NCBI RefSeq assembly: GCF_000247815.1
Contig: NC_021671.1
Location: forward strand, 22,167,874 to 22,231,873
DNA length: 64,000 nucleotides
Origin: Ficedula albicollis
Taxonomy: Eukaryota; Chordata; Aves; Passeriformes; Muscicapidae
Direction of reading: 5' to 3'
Shown in pieces: positions 11,645 to 24,500 of this stretch (within the stretch, counting starts at the first letter, position 1; each line of letters begins with the position of its first letter). The notes beneath the pieces were generated by a model, which worked only from the letters and a program-made list of their open reading frames with translations, was not told the origin of the DNA and made no database searches. A program made the translations under genes and the position numbers.

Positions 11645-12720
11645 ATTCAACTAAAAGACAAAAAGGAAATATACAAGTGGTAGAAGAAGGTATGGGGATT
11701 TAAAAAGGTAAAATATTGCCTGGGTGCTTAGGGGCAAAATCAGGAAGGCCAGAGCCTGTCTAGAGCTCAGATGTGTAAGACACATTTAGCACTGTAATAA
11801 GGGACTTTACAGTCACGCTCTTTGTAAAACAAAACCCAAGAAAAAGTAGGGATGCACTGACGGCTAGAGGGGACAACAATGAACAATATAGAAAATATTG
11901 AAGTACTTGATGCCTACTTAGATTGGTAAACAAAACCTTCTTCTAGACCTCCTTCTTTATCATCAGAATTTTAGAAGGGGAAGTGCAAAAAGTAGTGGAG
12001 GAACAATATGTTAAGGACTCCTTAGAGAAGCTGAGCTTGTGATCAATGAAGATCATGGAATTTACACATGGACGCTGGCAGAGATTGTGAATATGGTGGT
12101 GATATTATTATCATCATCTGTGAAAAGAGGTGGCAAACAGGGGAAGTCTTTTAAGTGGAAAAAGGCTAACTCAATGCCTGTTTCCAAAAATGGCAAGGTG
12201 GAGGACCCAGGGATCTATAGGCCAGTCATCCTCCATTTAATCCTTGGGAAAATTGTGGAACACATCCTATTGAAATCCATTTCCAAGCTTGTGAAGGACA
12301 AGAAAGTAATTAGCAACAGTCAACACAGATTTATCAAGGGTGACTCTTGCTTAACCAACCCCATGGCCATGGCCTTCTTTAGAAAAATAATTGGCAACGT
12401 GGATAAGGGGAGAGCCTTGATTTTAATGAGCATTGATTTTCAGTGAGGCTTTTGACACTGTATCTCAGTTTTCTCACTTGTGAGCTCAGGAGGTGTGAGC
12501 AGGGCAAATGGGCTGCTAGGAACCTGTCTGGACTGGCTGGCATGGAAGGCAGTCATCATGGCTTAATGTCTGGCTGGCAGATGGTGACAAGCAGAGTAGT
12601 CTTGTAGCCTGTGCATCAACACTAGGGTTCACATTGCTCACTGTCCTCAAAAACAGCCTGAGTGGTGACACAGATCACCGAGAATCCACAGATTAGGGGC
12701 AGGGGCCAACTGCTGATTTT
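11645..12720 (+). mobile_element. CR1 LINE internal fragment, decayed
   Basis: The plus strand follows CR1 ORF2 from the region before the RT domain (ATCAGGAAGGCCAGAGCC, about 11740) into the RT domain. It is truncated at both ends and has no CR1 3' end. Stops and at least one frame change break the reading frame. It looks older than the 3.0-4.9 kb copy because fewer positions match the expected motifs. The right boundary is uncertain by about 100 bp. Confidence 0.8.
12039..12475 (+). pseudogene. CR1 reverse-transcriptase fragment
   Basis: The frame 12039-12446 shows the N-terminal RT blocks of CR1: KVEDPGIYRPV, then GKIVEHIL, then SQHRFIKGDSCLTN. The catalytic block then appears broken: IDF is followed by a stop in this frame, while the continuation SEAFDTV is read one base over, from 12442. 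Thus an insertion of one base near 12441 or an equivalent change splits the motif. The YADD/FADD part downstream is not recognisable. No functional product is expected. Confidence 0.85.
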
Positions 12721-13845
12721 TAGAAACTTTGTATAACAGATATCAACCAAACTAGTTGAGAAAACAGAAGATCAACTCATGTGGAAATATATGATATGGT
12801 AGCTGGATTCATTCAAATTCCTAAACTACCACAAGAAGTGCTACATTTTTGTGCAGCTTAGAAAGAAGCCCTGAAGTGTCCAGTTCCAGAGAGGTCTGCA
12901 ATGAGGTAATCAAGGATAGACTTGTGATAAGGCTTCAGCCTGAAGCCAGGTTTTCCAGAAAGCAAGATAACAGATATTTTCAAGATGGTCAGTGTGTTAA
13001 AGGCTGAGATGTTCTGGAAATGACTGGATGAAATGGATGGATGAAATAATCACAAGCATATACATGACAAAGATTCCATCAAATAAAAAACTACCACTTG
13101 CCAGTGATCAAATCTCACTGCAGCTACATCTGAATTGCATGACTCCTCATGAGAAATACTGTTATGAGGATGAAATCAATGGGAGTTTGTCAGGCTTCAG
13201 TTGGATTCAAGCATTCTCCTGGGAAGGACACATTGCTATAACTCTGAATTTATAACATTGCCATCTACAACACTGTGACAACTACTGTTGTAACATCACC
13301 TCTGGGGAGTTAAAATGTAAACATATCTCAATCATGATGTTTAGATTTTATAAGGGAGTAAGGATTTGAAATACAGAAATATCTCGATGACTCTGACTAT
13401 GGAATAACTGGTATTTTAGCAGCAATATTAGTCTAAGTCTCAATTCAGATGATGAAGAAAACTTTCTTCAAAATGCTACTACAATAGATGCATAGCTAGG
13501 TCCTGAATCAGGTGTTATATAAAACGGGCAACTGTCCTAAGCTTGTCAAACACATTTGTTTTCTTTATCTGTGTGACTGTCAGGAGAGACCCAGAAGAAA
13601 ATTAGAAGTTGAACTTTAGACTTTCTTTCTGCCTCCCCTGTTGTTTCCCAGAATCATTTGCAAAGCAATTGCCAAACCCAGAAAAATATTCAAAACATGT
13701 GGACTTCAAATTATTTTAAGACTGCAAGCCTGAAGTATAGTTACATCAGTATAAAGCACATCGATAAAACAGTTGGCCAATAATCCAAGTTTTAGTCATG
13801 GGTTATTTTGGACACAAAGAAAAGTGGAGTTGTGGTGCCTCCTAC
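12721..13845. other. AT-rich sequence, nothing recognised
   Basis: No transposon motif continues past the CR1 fragment. The only open frame over 60 codons (75 codons, plus, 13028-13255) has no recognisable domain. Confidence 0.5.
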
Positions 13846-14031
13846 TGTCTCTGTTTGTGTCTCTTATTACTATCTGCTATGTCTCATGAATGTTGCCATT
13901 AGATCTTTGAACTGTTAGCGCAGACGTAATGTTGGTTATGTCTCTGTTTGTGTCTCTTATTACTATCTGCTATGTCTCATGAATGTTGCCATTAGATCTT
14001 TGAAGTGTTAGCGCAGACGTAATGTTGGTTA
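13846..14031. repeat. 93-bp tandem duplication
   Basis: Copies 13846-13938 and 13939-14031 differ at a single base (GAACTGTT versus GAAGTGTT). The unit is unique-looking sequence, not a simple repeat. The two copies abut exactly. Confidence 0.97.
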
Positions 14032-14416
14032 GGAGTGCCTCAGAAAAGGTCTCAGATATGGAAGATTGCAGCTATTTGAATTTAAAAGAAACTGAAAATG
14101 ATGAAAGCAGTAAGTGACTCACAAATACATGTCCAACAGGAGCTATGTATGCATTTTTTTACAATCCCACTTACCAAACGGATAAGGATTTTTTTGACAG
14201 ATTATTTCATTTGATGTAAAACTGAACATGCTTTTTACGTTGATCTTACTCCAACACCCAAAAATGTTATTTGATTCAAATGTTGTTCTGATTCAAAACT
14301 AGCAAAGCAGGATCACAGGAATAATTCATTTTTCTGGTGCTACTTCTTTTCCACAGACTGTAAATTGTACCATAATTTAAAATGCTCTATGGATGAAGAG
14401 CCTTGTAAGTCATTAT
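14032..14416. other. Spacer between duplications, nothing seen
   Basis: AT-rich unique sequence with no recognisable gene, RNA or repeat. Confidence 0.5.
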
Positions 14417-14556
14417 GTTTGTAGAGGAATTTATGTCTCAGTACTACTGTATATATCCAGCCTTCCTATGCAATCCAAATACAAGAGTTTGTAGAGGAAT
14501 TTATGTCTCAGTACTACTGCATATATCCAGCCTTCCTATGCAATCTAGATACAAGA
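14417..14556. repeat. 70-bp tandem duplication
   Basis: Copies 14417-14486 and 14487-14556 abut and differ at three positions (CTGTATAT versus CTGCATAT, and CAATCCAAAT versus CAATCTAGAT). Confidence 0.97.
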
Positions 14557-14770
14557 ACATAAATCAGCATGTTCAAAATGTTAAAGAAAACGTGTCCTTT
14601 ATTATTTAGGGAAAAAAAATTAGTGTTATAGCTAAAATTATAGCTTCCAATAAAGAATTAATCTAACAGTTGCATCAACACTGTGTATCAGAACATGCCT
14701 GATGGTGGTGTGGCTTTTCCTTTGGCCACTATGCTAGACAGGGGCATCCTTGAATAGGTAACTGCACATT

Positions 14771-14878
14771 TCATAGTTTTCTGAAAACTCTGGGATCACT
14801 CATTGATTTGGGATAACTAGGCATTCATAGTTTTCTGAAAACTCTGGGATCACTCGTTGATTTGGGATGACTAGGCGT
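14771..14878. repeat. 54-bp tandem duplication
   Basis: Copies 14771-14824 and 14825-14878 abut and differ at three or four positions (CACTCATTG versus CACTCGTTG, GGATAACT versus GGATGACT, GGCAT versus GGCGT). It is the third independent tandem duplication within 1.05 kb. Confidence 0.95.
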
Positions 14879-17800
14879 ATTCTTGGACTGTACATACTCA
14901 GCAGTGATCCACCAGTCTGTCCTGTAATTTAAGCACACTCTCCTCGACAGCTCCACGTGCTCCTCTCTGCAAATTCTGTCCTCAAAGATAAATTTTATTT
15001 ACATGGATTTATTTAGCACAGGTAAATACATGATCATTATGCTTAACTTTGGCCTATTTGTCCCCAAGAAAACATAGGAAAGTCATTGTGACAATACTGG
15101 ATTTACATTTAAATAAACGTGTATCATGAAATAGCAAATATATAGTGACTGTGTAGATAGTGGGAACTTGGAGATTTTAGATCATCATAATCTTAAAAAG
15201 CAGAACTACCGTGCAATACTTTTTGCTGGTATTTCAAACAATTAGTACAGGAAGATTCAGGACACACAGCAAACAACTTTCACAGCTAACAGCTGTCATG
15301 CAGAAGAATTTGCATTGGGAACTTGAAATGCACAAAAAATGTAAATAGGATCTAATAAGGGAAATCGCAGCACAGATGTACAAGTGATTATAGCACTCCT
15401 TGCCTGAGATGCAAATATGAAAAAAAAAACCCTATTAATTCATAATCAAGCTTTTTGAACTCATTCAAGCTTTGGAGGACACAAAAGCCTACAGTGTAAT
15501 AGAGGTCACAAATGCTAGACAGAATCTGAACAAGTTTCTAGCCCAGAAAGACAAGGACAAAACCAGCACAAAACACTCATTCAGTACTTCATTGTACTGA
15601 ATTTCATCCAAAGTTCTTCTCAGGCTTTGATTCCAGGTTCTGCAGAGAGCTAACTTTCAATACAGACAGTATTTCTTCAGGAACATGACACATTACTTGA
15701 CAGGTTGAAGAGCCTGGGCATGCAAAGGTGAAGTGACTCAGATGCTGACTGTAGCTCCTCTGTCCTGAACAAAAAGGATGCTTTTGTCACGCAGCTGCAC
15801 AGACTCTGCCTTTGCAGTCGTTGTTCACACCGATGTTGTCTGAGGATAACATCAATTTCAGGTACTGCCACAAATGGAAATGGCTTCATGGAAGTGAGAA
15901 AAGCAAGATCTTTTATTAAGGGAAATGAACAAAAATATTGTAAAATATTTGTATAGAACAGAAAGGACATAGAGGTTCTTTACCAGACTCACCAATTTAT
16001 TCCTCTTTGTTTCAGCCATGGCTTTGTCCCTGTAAGTGCTTGTGTCACCTCAGCCCTCCCCTTACCCTGTAAGGTCTCAGTTGATAAAGGCATTTTGAAC
16101 AGGAGTTACTTCAAATGAACTTTTTATAACACCTGTTAAATGGTTACTTGATTTTAATAGCAGATTCTGGGCACTCTGTCAGCAAAAATAAATTACACCA
16201 CTGTTAAACATGACCCAGAAAATAACTCAGTTTTTTTCTAGCCCGTGTTTAGTCTTACATAGAACAAGAGTTATGTTGCAAATTGGTAAAATTTCTGGCT
16301 AGCTGCTGTCTAGAATGGATTGTATTAAGAGGTTTATTGCATTACACCACACACATTGTGTCAATAAACATATAGAATGAGCATTGTCTTTCAGATGTTT
16401 TCTATAGTGTTATATTGAACTTATTAGTGTAGCTCTCAAACCACCAGCATAATTAAGATATTTAAGTTATTGATACCATTTGTTTCTCATTTTTTAAAAA
16501 AAGCCACATAATTCTCTATTTTATAAAAAACTCATGGAAAAATATTACAGACATGTTTGAGTACACATGGTTTTGGAAGCATTACTTTAATCCCCAGGAA
16601 GTAATTGAATAAAAATGGATTTTTCTACCTCAAGACATCTGAAAAAAAACCTTTTCACAAATATTGGATATAGAAATGTCCTTACAGTAACAACTGCCAA
16701 AGCTCCAGCTTAAGTAATAAAAAGCTTAATAAAGTTCACTTTTGATTAATGATACTTTCCTCTCCTTCTAATTTTGAACAAAATGCCATCTGCTAATAGT
16801 GCAATCAAGGGTCCCCCTGCCTTACTTCTATAAATATCTCTGTTGTTCCCTATGGAATGCCACCAGATGTGAGTTTGACATGATGCCCTTTAGATGCAGA
16901 TTTTACAGTTTCAGTAAGTCTGACCCTGCACAGACCCACCCAGTCCCTTTCCCTTCCTTGACTCCAGCCAATGCCATTTGAGTCAATGGAACATTAACTC
17001 GCCAACGTCTTCAGAAGGTCAATCAAAATACTGGACAGATAGACTGACCAACAACTGCTGCTGAGAAAAGTGAAATCAGACCAGTAGTGTTGGTTAAAGT
17101 GCCTATTATCCAGGCACACCTGGATAAATATCAAAATGCCAAAGGCCTGATGCACTCCTGTGTTACACCAGATTCATGTCAGGGAAACCCTTTATGCTGA
17201 AGCAGGGGGCTTTATTGGCCCATGGGGCAAAGGGTCCAATTCCGACCCTTGTGAGCCCCTCCCCTTCTAGACTCAACTATTTTAACATATTTAGTGATTG
17301 ATTTTCTATCTTAATGTCCAGCCACTGTTGAAGTCATCCCATGGGCCTAAAAGGAATACAAATCTCATTTACCCAAAAGGGAAATTGATCTTAAGCCTCT
17401 GACCCGAATGATCTTTAATAGGTGTCAGGAAAGTGAAGTAGGAGAAAGAGGGCATCTCCTCCTTCCTGAAGAGCAGAGGAAGTCCTGCCACACTCCAAAA
17501 AGTGTGGGTATAGACAGCTATCTTGGGAAGATTGTTCTGGCCTTTGAAACCTTTCTGAATGGAATTGCTTCATACTGCAGCATCCAAACATCTGAAAATG
17601 TGGGATTTAAAAGTCAGACCTTTATTTCACTTTTCCTACTGATGCCTATGTGTTTCCCTCCCTGTTGCCCTGTGCCCTTTTCCTGTCGTGTTTGCCCCTT
17701 TGGACTTTACCTGCTGTGTGTGAGCACTATCTTGCTATAGTTATGCCATACTATCTAATTTGTTAAATAGATTTTAAATGGTCTGATATGGGTGAATTCC

Positions 17801-19735
17801 TGAATGCTATAGAGACATTCTTACTTCTAGAAATTGTGATTGCTCACCAGAACTATTGCCACTTTTGCACCTCATGATTTTATAGGACACATCAAATCTC
17901 TATTCATTTTCTCGGAAAGAAGTCATCTCTGTTTATGACAGTAATGGTATCAAATATAGAGTGACTTGACATTTTTTTCTTTCTTTCTTCTTCATTTTGT
18001 TATCCAGATATTCCTCATTGTCCCTTTGGGCAACTCCTGTCACAAACAAAATTATTGTTCCATGGTGATATAACAACAGTCTGCCAACAGGAAGCAAAAT
18101 GCCACACTGGCTGTCATTGCTGTTATGTGCAGCTCTTCCCAAGTAATGTAAATCCTACTCACAGTCCTTGTCCCACTGCAATTAACAGAGGTGACATTTA
18201 CTGCTTTTGTACGTTCTGTAGCTGTGAGAGCAGTATTTCAAGGCTTTCCTCAAGTATATCTCTCCAAAGTGGGGATGTCCTTTAGAAACATTTCTCTGAG
18301 ATGTATCCTTACTCCAAATTTTGTATATTCCCATAATGAAATAGAACATGGAAAGAAATTTAAGATTCAGTTTGCCTAGCTAACATACAAAAATAATTTG
18401 GCTGCTGGGCCTCCATGTCGAATGATGTAGGTAGGAAAAAACACTGTCTGGGACATAATGAATGTTTTTAAAATCCTCAAAAGCTTAGGTACTTACTGTC
18501 AGGCTAGCAACTGATGTATGTTATTATGAAAATGTTTCCTTTTTTTTTTTCTCTCCAGAATCTGTTTTTAAACATCAGTTGGTCATATTGAAAATAATCA
18601 ATGGCACTTAGTCTTATCAGGTCACAATGTTATAAGTTATATTTTGCAATATAAATTATTATTTAAATAATATTAAGTAGCACTGGCTCTATGGTAACAA
18701 GCAATGGCACATTCTGTACAAACAGATAAGCCTGCTCTTCCTACGCCTGTATCCAGGCTGCTGGGCTAAGTTTTTTCTCAGAGAGAAGGATATGATTACT
18801 GAGATAAAGCAAAATCACACACTACAGCCATTATGGGGAATGCAGGAGGGGAGAATGTTAAATGTATTTAAACTTCAGGAGGTTAAAACAGCGTGTGCCA
18901 AAAAATCTCTGAAATGTCAGGATTAATAACAGCTGGAAGAAGGAGTAGAACTGACTCTCCATTCCTAATGCAGAATTCAGCATTTAAGGCTCCAGGATGT
19001 TGATTTATCAAGCTTTCTCATTCCATCCCAACAGCCCTCCCACATAATGGTGGTTGCTGGTGATAGAGTACACAAATATTACACAACAAATTCATTTCTT
19101 ATGTCTGGTGTAGCCAAGGAACATTGTTTCAATGCCCTAGATTTTGTTTCCAAACACTCGAGGAATATCTAAGGTATAGCAATTAAGCGTAAATTAATTA
19201 AAAAACTCCAACCATCCAAGGGCACACTCTTAATGAAATAAAAATTGAAAATCAATCTCAGTAATATGAGAGAGCAAAAACTCAGGACAAGCATGTAGCT
19301 TTCAAATAGAAACCTACTGCTTCTTAATGAGACCTCTTGCAATAAGATCAGAAAGCAAGTCCTTTAACTCCATGAGGTGTAAAATCTGAGGGAAGTGGAG
19401 TATGAGTGACACTGGCTGATTGCATTTCAAGCTGCATTTGAAGTCAGGACCTGAAACACTGAAATGTATGTGCAGCCTACTCTAAGTAGTCAAATTCTGC
19501 TAATCAGCATGATAGTCTGTATTGATCTTTTCACAGCCAGTAGGGACACTTTTTTAATGGCATTTATACACCTCTGATATGGGTCAAGCAGCCTATTCTA
19601 AGCATTTAAATGCCCCCAGTGTTACGTTAATGAGTCATATTTTATGATAAATGCTTGTTTGGGTTATGAATTCCAAAAGCATGAACTAAAAAGGACACCA
19701 ACCATAGCTGATATGCATTAATATGCTTTAATGGA
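14879..19735. other. Long AT-rich stretch without recognisable genes
   Basis: No exon, RNA gene or known transposon was recognised in 4.9 kb. Isolated open frames of 97 codons (15677-15970 minus) and 110 codons (17408-17740 plus) show no domain, repeat structure or conserved-looking motif. Homopolymer runs (A9 at about 15420, T11 at about 18540) are the only simple repeats. Confidence 0.55.
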
Positions 19736-19971
19736 TGTTAGCTAGAAGAAGAAGAAACCTTCCATTTTCCATCAGATCTTCCTTGTATCAATTACACTAT
19801 CAATACAGGTTAGTGCAACATCTGTTTTCACTATCACTGTCTAGAGGTAGGAAGCAGATGTGTGTGGGAAGATGGTTTGTAAGGTTAGTGCAGAAGGCAA
19901 TTTTCCTCAATGAATTACAGCTGATTGCTGAACAATGGAGACAGCCTTGCCTGCCCAATGAGTATGGGGGT

Positions 19972-19979
19972 TATAAAAG
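19972..19979 (+). promoter_or_regulatory. TATA box of the LTR, copy 1
   Basis: TATAAAAG in the position expected for an LTR core promoter, followed at 12 bp by the palindrome GGCTAGCTAGCC. Activity is inferred from position only. Confidence 0.45.
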
Positions 19980-20209
19980 AATGGGCTAGCTAGCCAAAAA
20001 GTAAGTTATAATTGCAGTTGGAGCTTGAGAGCCTGAGTCTGCTGGCTGTGCTGTGAGGAGGTAAGGGACATGAGGCTGTGCAAGGGACAGAAAAGATAAG
20101 AAGATGCTGTGTGAGGGACAGACAGAGTTAGGTGGCTGGGTAAGGGGCAGCTTGGGGTTAGCCAGTCATGCAGAAGGAAGAAGGAAACTTGCAGAGAAGA
20201 GAGAAAGCT

Positions 20210-20217
20210 TATAAAAG
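20210..20217 (+). promoter_or_regulatory. TATA box of the LTR, copy 2
   Basis: Second TATAAAAG created by the 238-bp duplication. It lies about 320 bp before the AATAAA signal, so either box could in principle start transcripts. Confidence 0.45.
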
Positions 20218-20531
20218 AATGGGCTAGCTAGCCAAAAAGTAAGTTATAATTGCAGTTGGAGCTTGAGAGCCTGAGTCTGCTGGCTGTGCTGTGAGGAGGT
20301 AAGGGACATGAGGCTGTGCAAGGGACAGAAAAGATAAGAAGATGCTGTGTGAGGGACAGACAGAGTTAGGTGGCTGGGTAAGGGGCAGCTTGGGGTTAGC
20401 CAGTCATGCAGAAAGAAGAAGGAAACTTGCAGAGAAGAGAGAAAGCTTCAGAGCTGTGTGGAGCTGCCTGTAAGAAAAGGAGTCAGAGTTGCCAGAAAGA
20501 AGTCCACTGAGAGAAGGCATGAAAAGTTTTT

Positions 20532-20537
20532 AATAAA
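20532..20537 (+). terminator. Polyadenylation signal AATAAA of the LTR
   Basis: AATAAA is followed within 25 bp by a GT-rich stretch (CCAGTTGTGTCTGTCTTG), the normal layout of a vertebrate poly(A) site and of an LTR R/U5 boundary. Confidence 0.5.
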
Positions 20538-20611
20538 GGACTGATGATGGTACCAGTTGTGTCTGTCTTGAAATAATTGCTACTGATCTATTAGATTCTG
20601 ATAATATAACA

Positions 20612-21378
20612 TTAATCCCTCTAATGAATAATATTTTCTACATGAAGATCCCAATTATTTTTATATTACATCTATACTACAACAGAAACAAAGGGTGGCA
20701 AAACATCTTGCTCCAAGATTAGGAGATGGGTCTACTGCAGACCTGACCTAGTCTGTGTCCCTGTAGGGACTTAAACTGACACCAGGCTGGGTTCAGCCTT
20801 TAACAGACTAAGCCTACAAGTTAGCAATAAGAAAGTTAGAAAACAGAAAAATGTCTACCTCACTACATGAATTAATAAGTGCCATAAAAAAAACCAAAGG
20901 TGGTAAATGAGAGTGCACTTAGCAACCTAAGAGCAATGGCTTGTTTTGTGAGGAAAACAGAGCATGGGTCAAGCAGTTATCAGCCTTTGATTTGTATGAT
21001 GCAGTGATGTAAGACTCTCTTCTCTGCAGCCAGTCACTCATGCCAGGTGTAACAGGAGGTATATATGGTTATCACAGTGAGAATAAATCCTCTAGATTAT
21101 TCTGTAAATCTGGAATAAAACCAGTAAAAGTATTCAGGGAGTTTTCCTCAAAAGACAAGCCAGGTACTCAAGAGTTTTCCTTTAACCCAAACCATGTTTT
21201 CTAATGAAGCAAGCCTCAAAGCCAGAGCCAGCAAAAACCCCAGTCACAAAATTGTGATTGAAACTGTGACTACTTAACAATTGAATGGAGGACAGTCGAT
21301 CACTGGGGTTTGCTATCAGAATTCCACTATCTCAGTGGGAACTTCTCAGACTTACAAGGCATTATTTTGGATGCTTCT
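20612..21378. other. Unassigned AT-rich sequence
   Basis: Flank of the solo LTR. No primer-binding site or retroviral coding sequence and no other recognisable feature. Confidence 0.5.
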
Positions 21379-21543
21379 TAGTTCAAAATAATGCCAGAAC
21401 CAGCACAATGAATTTTTTTTTTAAGGATTGGCTGTCATTTTAAAACCAGAGAGGGTATCTCTAGTTCAAAATAATGCCAGAACCAGCACAATGATTTTTT
21501 TTTTTTTAAGGATTGGCTGTCACTTTAAAACCAGAGAGGGTAT
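21379..21543. repeat. 84-bp tandem duplication with T-run
   Basis: Copies 21379-21462 and 21463-21543 share TAGTTCAAAATAATGCCAGA through CCAGAGAGGGTAT. They differ by the length of the internal poly-T run and one base (GTCATTTT versus GTCACTTT). Confidence 0.95.
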
Positions 21544-24500
21544 TTTGGGTTGATGGTGGGCTTAGGCTTCTCTGAGTGAGGAGTCTTGACAGGGAGCTGC
21601 TGCTGCTGAGGAACTGTGGTTTGTGTGCTCAGAGTGCTCTGGGGTCTGGGAGTGAGGGGTTTGGTCGAGCTGCTGATTGATGAAAAGTTTAGTCTGATCT
21701 AACTACCGGCACATCATGGTTTCTGGCACAAATGTGTTGTCTTGGGATGAGGCAGCAATACTTCAAACCCAGCATGCAGTGAACATTCAGTAATGCCTAG
21801 GGAAAGCCAATTCCTATCTTGCATGGCACAGTTGGCAGTCGGGTTAATATTTGGATTGATCAGAGGGAGAGTGTGTGAATGCTTCAGAGGCTGTGGGAAA
21901 TGCAATGTCACTTTAATGTAACTTTCTAGAGAGGTCTTCTGTTTTCCCTTGCATGATATGGGAGATTTCCTGAATTTAATTTTTTTTTTTTTTTACAATC
22001 TGAAACAAGTTACCTATGCTACTTTAGCACATGGGTTGGGAATTTGGCATTTCCTTAATCAATGCTATTCCGAATTGTTTCAATGGGATACAAACAAGAA
22101 AAGGTCAAGAAAAATCCAGTTGTAGAACAGCAAGTTATGCCTAGGAGTGGGAAGAGGGAAAAGAGGAAGGATACTGTTGCATTTGCTGTCACTGTGTCAT
22201 TTCTAGCCTGGTCAAGGAAAATCCTGCTTCCTACCTTGATAAACCATTAGTGATAGGTCAGGAGTCAGCTGCTTCCTTTACCAGCACAGGGAGCTTAAAT
22301 GTCAACGACTAAATGTTTCCATGGAGATCCCCTGAGCTTTGCTAATGTGGGCACGTTATTTACACCCACACTGCTGCAGAAATGAGAATGGCAGCACGTT
22401 TTGTAGTGCCCCAGCATATCTGAAGCAAATGCTGCAGCTGGACTCTGAAACAGCATCTCAGAACACAGAGCCACATCTCAGGGGTGTGGCAGACACCTGC
22501 TCATCTGATTTTGGTCTTGGAAAGAAGCAGCCAGCAGCGTTTTTAATGTTGCATTCTGGAGATGCGACTCCAGTGCAGAGCGATTGTCACAGCTGCTCAG
22601 TAGTAAAAAATGAATCCTTGCAGGAGGCTGCAGTAGGTAGTACATCAACTCTGTGACCCATATAGGCTGCACACTCTTCAGTTGTTAATTTATTTCATCT
22701 AGGGAAAGTGCAGATAAATTTACAATCAGAGGAGGGGAGGAATGTCTTGTTTGTTCCAAATTGGTTCAGCCTGGTTCAAGCTGATTATCTTTCATGGGAG
22801 TCACTCCAGAGTGACTTTCTCCATTAGTATTAATAACCGAAGTGTGAAAATTTTTGATGTTATTTTGATGAATATTTCTTCCACCATTTAAATAAATTAA
22901 TTTTCATTCCTTTCCACAAGCATGCAAGTTAGGATATGGCTGTAAGTGAATTTTGACGTCATGTACACATTTATTTAGCATGTTCCTTCTGTGGTGATTT
23001 AGAAGAGATATTTTTAGGCAAAACAGAATGAAGTGCCATGGGACTTGCTACAGCACTTTCTGCAGCCTGCGCAGCTGTAGGTGACTGCAAAAATCTTTTG
23101 TCAAATCAAGTATTTTGATGTATGGTAACCTAATAGAATACACCACTCTATGTTTTAAGGCAGTACAATCATGTTTAGTGATGAGCAATAGTAACCTATA
23201 TAGTTTTCCATTAAAGAAAGCTTCAGAGTGAAATCTCTCCTTATATACTGATGTCCAGATGTGATAGGTTTTTTTTTTTTGTCCTTTTTTCCTCATGAGA
23301 TGTAAAAACTGTTGGAGGCACAATTAGCAAATATTATGACAGAAATATCTGAAACGTCTATCATGTCAAATCAGATATGCCATGAGCAGCTTAGATTCCC
23401 ATCTCCACTACCACTGGCTCTCACATAAAGTAGATCAACTCCCAAGCCACATACATAGCCTTCTCCCAATCCCTGAATGTGTTGGCTTATACCAAATCCA
23501 TAGCTGGTTTTGCTGCAGATGCAGCAGGGACTGGATAAATAGCTTTTCTCTTCTTCCCAGACACTCCAAGCAAGCAGAAGTTTGGATTTTAGGGAGCGAG
23601 GATAAGGATTTGTATCTGGGTGTAGGCTGGGCTAGAGGATGGGGCAGGAGCTCTTAAAGCACTGGAAGCTGGCAGATGTGTTTCCTGAGTGCTGGATGCT
23701 CAGCAAGGCCCCACTGTGCTGAGAGTTTTCCCTTGATTAGAGCAGAGTCTGAGTCTAGGGCTGTGTTTTTGCAAAACAGCTGCATAGTAGCTGTGCTTTT
23801 GCAGAATCATTCCTGGAAGTACCACTCTGATAGCATTTCTGGGAAGGAAGCACAGCACCACTAACTCTGATTTAGTATACAGCTTAAATTAAGTCCTTCC
23901 TGGAAGTGTGGCTGATGAGTAAGAAGATGAAAAGATCCTCCTTGTATAAAATCTGTTAATTTTTTTAGAGAAGGAAAACACTGCTAGTGAGTACAGTCTT
24001 CTGGGTGTGTAAGAACCACATGGAAAAATCCATTAAAAAACAGAGTTGATGGAGTGTTACTGATCCTGCTTCAAACAAACTGTGCTTTGGATAAATGCAA
24101 GACAGAAAAAATTAAGTATGTTCACAGTGAATTTAAGAAGAGAATTCTTCTGGTATCAGTGGTGCTAATTAACTCACTAGCTACAAAGTGGATTTTTGAT
24201 CTCAGTACTCTTTACAATGCTGAACTTGAAATAAATCCATCTTATTAAACATTGAAAAAAAGGGCAATGGAATCTCTATGTATTTTTGATAGAAAACCAA
24301 GCTGGTTGATTCTTGTCAGTAGTCTTATTCTGGTTCAGGCTAGGAAAAACAAATTACTCCAGTTTCATGGTTATCAATGGAGGTACCTCTCTCAACCTAG
24401 AAATTAGTGGGCCATTACCAACAAGTATAAGGAGTTTTTCTTATCCATTACCACATAAACTCCAAGTGTCCATAGACAGGTGACTGACTGAAGTTGGGAG

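Larger units (their letters stand above)
19971..20446. repeat. 238-bp tandem duplication spanning an LTR TATA box
   Basis: Copies 19971-20208 and 20209-20446 differ at one base (CAGAAGGAAG versus CAGAAAGAAG). The junction shares CTT/TT microhomology: copy 1 ends AGAAAGC before TTATAAAAG, and copy 2 ends AGAAAGC before TTCAGAG. Each copy contains the TATA box and the 12-bp perfect palindrome GGCTAGCTAGCC (19984-19995 and 20222-20233). Confidence 0.97.
19736..20611 (+). mobile_element. Solo LTR with internally duplicated promoter/R region
   Basis: The segment begins TGTTA and ends TAACA, the inverted TG...CA termini expected of a retroviral LTR. In order it holds a U3-like part (19736-19971), a TATAAAAG box, a transcribed-type region, an AATAAA signal at 20532 and a GT-rich stretch after it. 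That is the U3-R-U5 order on the plus strand. No primer-binding site, gag, pol or env sequence follows, so it is a solo LTR formed by recombination of an old provirus, or a fragment. No convincing target-site duplication was found at these ends. The family is unknown to me. Removing the internal duplication would give about 640 bp, a normal LTR size. Confidence 0.5.
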
